A DNA stretch of 64,000 bases from Gordius sp. MW1 (taxonomy: Eukaryota; Nematomorpha; Gordioida; Gordea; Gordiidae), in assembly GCA_964036665.1 (NCBI GenBank), contig OZ038529.1, positions 16,934,060 through 16,998,059 of the forward strand. The letters are read 5' to 3'. Shown piece by piece: positions 58,579 to 64,000 of the stretch; position 1 is the stretch's first letter; each line of letters opens with the position of its first letter. The notes under the pieces are model-generated. The model saw only the letters and a list, made by a program, of their open reading frames with translations. It was not told where the DNA came from and made no database searches. A program made the translations under genes and the position numbers.

Positions 58579-61500
58579 ATGACGGAGAAGAAGCCGGACA
58601 TTGGGTCAAAATCCGAATTAGATTCTGGATATTCTCTTGATAGGGTTAGAGATATACCACCTTATGATTCAACAAAAAATATTGATGATTATCTTTATCA
58701 TTTAGAATTAATTTTTCGTCTTAGAAATATTACAGGAGATTTTAGAAAAATAGTATTATTGTCTTATATCGGAAGTTTACATTTGAGCAAAATTAGGAGC
58801 CAAATATATCCTAAGGAGGTAGATAATGTTACTTATGAGGAAATAAAGGAATCTTTGATAAGGATATATTCAGATAAAAATTCAATTTACCATTACAGAG
58901 AAATATTATTTAAATTGGAGAGAACTAGCGAGAGTATAATAGATTTTTCAATAAAACTTAAAAATATTATAAACCGATGCAAATATAATTTACCAACTGA
59001 CGAAATTTTACGTGATATTTTTATCCTTGGGGTCAAATTACCTAGACTAAATATTGAATTAAGGGCCAAATACCCCTTAGGTAACATAACGTTTGATGAA
59101 ACCGTAAATTTAGCGCTGGCTCTTTCATCAATTGAAGGTGAAACGTCCAACGAATTGGATATAAATAAATTACGACAGGATAAAACATTCGGGAATTGGA
59201 ATAATAATTTTTCTAAAAATGTTCCTAATTTTAGCACTTTTAGGAACACGAAAGTCGTATGTTATAGGTGTGGAAGAGCAAATCATCTGGCCCGAGATTG
59301 CAGGTGGAATCCTCCTTTTCCTCCAAGAAACAATCCTCCTTTTCCGCCAAGAGACATATCCGCTCTCAAAAACAAAGACGAGACAACAAAAGCGGAGATT
59401 GATGTTTTGATCAATGAGAGACCATATACGTTTCAATTCGATACGGGGGCCGCTTGCACAGTTATTGATGAACCAACGTGGCGTAGCATAGGAAAGCCAC
59501 CACTAATACCGGGTTCGGAGATATATGGTTATGGCAAAACCAAAATTCAAACTTTGGGGAAATGCAGTGCCAAGGTAGAAGTTAACAATGAATCACATGT
59601 CATAGATGTACATGTTATTAAAGGTAAAGGAAATTTGATTTTCGGTATCCCTCACATTATTAAATACAAATTATCACTTCCACCAATCATTAAATTAAAT
59701 GTTATTTCCGATAAAGAAATATATTTAACGGAAGACGATATTTTTAAACAGTTTCCAACAGTTTTTAGTCAAAAATTGGGTAAAGTTAAAGACCTTAAAG
59801 TCGTGATTGAAGTAGAAAAAACAGCATGTCCCATAAGCTACATGGCGAGACGGGTACCATTTCCAATGCGTCAAGCTATCGAAAGAGAATTGAAACGTTT
59901 AGAAAGTGAAGGGGTTATTCGAAAAATCGATCCAACCACAACTCCAATCAAATGGGCAACACCTACGGTTAACATCAGGAAGAAATCCGGTGATGTCCGT
60001 ATATGTGGTGACTTCAGAGTGACGTTAAATAAGTATTTATCAAAGGATAACGATCTTCTTCCAACGTTCAAGGACGTCGCGAATGAAATATCGGGTGGTA
60101 AAATATTTTCGATTATTGACTAAGATGCATTTTTTCAATTACAAGTTTCGAAGGAAAGTTCAAAATTGTTAAACATAGCCACACATATAGGGTATTTTCA
60201 ATATTTAAGGCTTCCTTTCGGTTTAACAACAGCGCCAATAATTTTTCACCGTTATATGAGAAATTTGCTCAAAGGCTTAAAAGGCGTAAGTGTTTTTATG
60301 GATGATATTATAATAAGTGGAAAAAACAAGGAAGATCATAATAAAAATTTACTAGAAACACTAAATTTAATTAAAAATGCCGGATTAACAACGTCCCTAA
60401 ACAAATTACAATTGTTCAAAAAATCTGTTAAATTTTTGGGCCATACGATAGATGCAAATGGCATTCACCCTAGTGAAGATAAGGTGGAGGCAATTAAAAA
60501 ATTTAAAGAACCAACTAATCGCAAAGAATTAAAATCATTCCTTGGTCTAGTTAACTATCTTGGAAGTTTTATTCCAAATTTGCAATCTAAAAGTTCAGTT
60601 TTGTATAAATTAACATCTACTAAAGTCAAATGGAATTGGACTATAACAGAAAAACAGGCATTTAACAATATAAAAAACTTAATCTCTACAGATAAAACAA
60701 TAATTCCATATCAAAATAATATACCTATTATAATTTCATGCGACGCTTCCGAAACAGGTTTAGGAGCTGTTATTTCACATAAATTTTTTAACGGACATGA
60801 AAGACCGATTGCTTTTGCATCTAGGACACTTAGTCCAGCTGAGCGTAATTATTCGGTTATTGACCGAGAAGCTGCCGCAATCATGTTTGCTATACAAAAA
60901 TTTCACGAATACATTTACGGTAGGAAATTTACATTAATTACAGACCACCGCCCCTTGGAAAGAATTTTTGGTCCTAATAGGGATTTGAGTAAAGTAACAA
61001 ATAATCGCTTAGTCAGATGGGCTACAAAACTTATGCACTATAATTTTGATATTAAATATATGCCGGGATCATCAAATAAATGTGCCGACGCTTTATCAAG
61101 GTTAATTCCAGTTTCAAATTATTATGATCCAGAAGAGGAACTTGAAGATAAAATAATTAAATTAAATCTAATTGATGACTTAACAATTAATAGAAAAACT
61201 TTGATTAACGAAACTTTAAAAGACGATATTTTAAAAGAAGTTATTAAATTATTTCAAAATAATTGGCAAGGAGATAGTTCTAACGATAAAGTTAAGAAAT
61301 ATTCTGATTTAAAGAATTTTATATCATTTGAAGATAACCTACTATATTTCAATAATAGAATTATTATTCCTTCTGGTTTAAAGTCACAAGTTTTAAATAT
61401 ACTACATAATGGGCACCCTGGGATTGGAGCGATGAAATCTTCAGGGAGATACTATGTATTTTGGACCAACATGGACAAGGATATAGAACAATTTGTAAAT

Positions 61501-62373
61501 GGTTGCAATAATTGCCAAGAAGGTAGGCCTTTAACGAAAGAAGTACCAATGTCCAGCTGGAATATTCCCAACAAACCATGGGAAAGGATTCACATTGATT
61601 TGGCGGGGCCAATATCAAATAATTATTGGCTGGTTTGCATTGATGCCCTCACTAAATGGCCTGAAGTTATGGTTATAAAACAAATCAACACATCTAACAT
61701 TATTTATAATCTACGAGTTTTATTTTGCAGATTTGGGCTTCCTCGTTATATAGTAAGTGACAATGGTCCTCAATTCACATCAGATGAATTTACAACTTTC
61801 TGCAAAAGAAATGGAATTCGACATTTTCGGGGCGCACCGTACCACCCTAGAACGAACGGCCTAGCAGAAAGATATATAAGGACCATAAAGAACAAATTTT
61901 TTGCGGGAAGGAGACAAGGCCTAAACGATCGTGAAAATTTATTACAAGTTTTATTTAATATGCGAACGACGGTAAATACTACCACTGGTATTAGTCCGGG
62001 GGAAGGTATGTTCAATAGAAGACTTCGAACAACTCTTGACCAATTAAAATGGACACGGAAGGAGAAAATCAGTGATTCCGTTTGGAAACAAAAGTATTAC
62101 AGGAACCGGGGCCTGGAATACCGTGATTTTGCTCCAAATCAAAAAGTTTGGGTACAAAATGACAGATCTCCAGGTTGGAGAGAAGGTCAAGTCCTTACGA
62201 AAAATAGTTACCTGACCTATGACGTACAATTGGGTGACAAAACTCAAGTAAAACACGCCGACCATATGAGAGTAGTCAAACGACCAGATACAGCAGCGAT
62301 TTCAGAAGACAACATACTTCCATACAAAAGAGTATCGGTTCCAACTGTCAGATACCCTCAAGGTTTCGCTTAA
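58579..62373 (+). pseudogene. gag-pol region of the gypsy element (fossil, about one break)
   Basis: An ATG at 58579 follows the leader. Parts in order: a gag region; a CCHC zinc knuckle (CYRCGRANHLARDC, near 59255-59300); an aspartic protease with DTGA near 59440; reverse transcriptase with LPFGL near 60210 and FMDDIII near 60300; RNase H with SCDASETGLGAV near 60740; an integrase zinc-binding region near 61400-61520; and an integrase core with SDNGPQF near 61760 and NGLAERYIRTIKNKF near 61860. It copies the element's RNA into DNA and inserts it into the genome. No chromodomain or envelope is apparent. Confidence 0.88.
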
Positions 62374-62385
62374 AGGGTGGAGTAG

Positions 62386-62662
62386 TGTAATGGAGTAGTA
62401 TTCAAGGTAGCCTTTTTGAATACACGCGTTTTTACTATACTTGAGCGCGGTCACAGACATTTGATTATACTCGTAGCCATTTGAATACACCTTAGTTTAC
62501 ACCGTACTTGGTATCTCTTATTTGATTATGTATGTCCTTCTTTATAATTATTACTCGCAGTTATCTATAAAAAGCCGTGTTTATTTAATAAAAGAGTCTC
62601 TCTGTGCCTTTCTGTCGATTTAGTGTATGGTTTAGGACAATACCCCCGGCCACTTCGTTACA
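62386..62662 (+). repeat. 3' LTR of the gypsy element
   Basis: 277 bp, identical by eye to the 5' LTR. Confidence 0.92.
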
Positions 62663-63033
62663 AATGACTTTTTTCTAAAGGTGGATGAAAGGATTCAAAT
62701 TGTTATTGTTTACCTCAATAAATTTCTATAACAACTTGAAAGCCCCTCCCGCCCCCTTCACATTTATTTAAAATATTTTTTTCCGTTATTTTAACAATAT
62801 ATTACCCTAAATATTTTTAATATATATTATTTTTAAATAATTAAAAAGAAGAGAATAGTGCTTTGTTTCAATTAATGTGTCATTAGTGTCATACTTGTTT
62901 TTTAATATCTGTCTCAAATACTCCATGTAATGTGGTAAATAAAATTAGTTTTGTATTATTTTTTGAAATTCGAAGAGTAGAGTTAGCAAATAGCGCCAAA
63001 TAGCAAGAGATCTTTCTTTAAATCATAAACCAA
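62663..63033. other. AT-rich DNA, nothing recognised
   Basis: It continues the sequence interrupted by the gypsy insertion and runs to the start of the Helitron segment. No gene or repeat boundary is seen. Confidence 0.5.
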
Positions 63034-64000
63034 ATATTTAAATCGTTCATCGCCTTGCATGTTAGATGGAAGTACAAAGTGTTTTCCTAAAGATTTCATC
63101 AATGATACGGTCACACATGTCGACGGATATCCTATTTATCGTCGAAGAAGTACCGATAATGGCGGACAAATATTTACTAAAACTATCAGTAACGCAGCCC
63201 TTGACATTGACAATCGATGGGTTGTACCATTTGTGCAAAACATTCAATGCTCATATTAATGTTGAGTTCTGCAGTTCGGTGAAGAGCATCAAATATATAT
63301 GCAAGTATGTGAATAAAGGAAATGATATGGCTGTATTTAGAATTGATAATACCAATGTGAATGCTCTTCCATTGAATAACAATGATAAAATAATTAACTA
63401 CCAAATTGGCCGGTACATAAGCTCCAATGAAGCTGTTTGGCGGATCTTTGGTTTATCAATTCATGAACGGAATCCAGCAGTTATCCATTTAGCTGTCCAT
63501 CTTGAAAACGGCCAGCGTGTATTTTTCACGAACGAGACCGCGCTTGATCGTGCTATAAATCCACCAAAAACTACACTCACCGATTTTTGTGAATTGTGTT
63601 ATCGTACCGATGCTTTTGGTGCCTTCGTGCGAACATTACTCTATTCAAAAGTACCCCCGCTATTTTACGTTGACTCAAGCGAAAAACTGGATGCCCCGCA
63701 AGCAAGGCACACCAGTTAATACATGCCCTGGTTTATTCAAATCAAACATTTTGGGTCGTGTATATATAGTGAATCCTAGGCAGACTGAGTGCTTTTATCT
63801 GCGACTGTTGTTGGTAAATGTCACCGGCCCATTGTCATATCACGATATACTTAAAGTTAATGGACATCAGTATTAAATGTATAAAGATTCATGCCTTGCA
63901 CTAGGCTTGATAGAAGATGACAAGTATTGGGACAGTATGCTTACTGAAGCAGCATTAAACTCTACAGCAACACAAATTCGTCTACTATTCGCTATAGTGT
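63034..64000 (+). mobile_element. Second Helitron segment, nearly identical to 48342-49308, runs off the window
   Basis: The sequence matches the first Helitron with a constant offset of 14692 bases to the window end. By eye I noted only one difference (AAAGTTAATG context near 63851, changing Arg to Leu). It begins abruptly inside the Rep region at ATATTTAAATCG, with no Helitron 5' end, and carries KYICKYVNKGND. The frame changes of the first copy are present here too. It is therefore a 5'-truncated copy made after the first copy, or a common parent, was already broken. Confidence 0.9.

Larger units (their letters stand above)
58250..62662 (+). mobile_element. Ty3/gypsy LTR retrotransposon, young, nearly whole fossil
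   Basis: The LTRs are identical by eye, 277 bp each, begin TGT and end ACA, and the element is flanked by AATGA (58245-58249 and 62663-62667). A primer-binding-like ACTGGCGACGAGG follows the 5' LTR and AAAGGGTGGAG precedes the 3' LTR. The coding region carries gag zinc knuckle, protease, reverse transcriptase, RNase H and integrase in gypsy order, with no envelope. The leader wording and domain make-up suggest the Mag-like branch. Identical LTRs imply a very recent insertion. It looks nearly whole, with about one break. Confidence 0.92.

Overview
The window is AT-rich, intron-and-transposon-dominated animal DNA. The only host gene I can support is the first coding exon of a Hox gene on the minus strand (15220-16396). 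It carries a Hox hexapeptide core (YPWMKRVH) and ends at a clean GT splice donor. I saw no homeodomain anywhere in the window, so the homeobox exon should lie beyond the left edge. If so, positions 1-15219 are first intron. A Hox gene with an arthropod-style hexapeptide, RTE LINEs, hAT elements and Helitrons in a very AT-rich genome fits an arthropod; the exact group is not decided by the sequence.

Layout. 1-15.2 kb (probable intron): AT-rich DNA with short non-autonomous elements only, mostly a MITE family with ends CATGGGCGTAGCC, poly-G/poly-C subterminal blocks and 8-bp target duplications, plus a foldback hairpin element and a tRNA-like repeat. 15.2-16.4 kb: Hox exon. 16.4-35 kb: more MITEs, some nested with exact target duplications, internally deleted hAT copies, a tRNA-derived SINE, and long repeats rich in (G)CCCGACCCG. 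35.4-43.8 kb: a degenerate RTE LINE, then a block holding half a hAT element, half an inverted RTE LINE and a small non-autonomous LTR element inserted in an unclassified repeat. 46.0-51.2 kb: a Helitron with both termini and ruined Rep-helicase coding. 52.5-53.2 kb: a third RTE fragment. 54.6-55.7 kb: a roughly ten-unit tandem array with a hairpin in each unit. 56.4-57.4 kb: an inverted copy of a composite repeat found at 23.9-24.9 kb. 58.25-62.66 kb: a very young Ty3/gypsy LTR element with identical LTRs and a 5-bp target duplication. 63.03-64.0 kb: the start of a second, almost identical Helitron segment that runs off the window.

No operons or gene pathways are present; relations between features are insertion histories. 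The points of most interest are the clean nested insertions that date elements relative to one another, the Helitron duplicate that shares the first copy's defects, the tandem array linked to dispersed tRNA-like repeats, and the recurrent poly-G/poly-C blocks in otherwise different MITE families.
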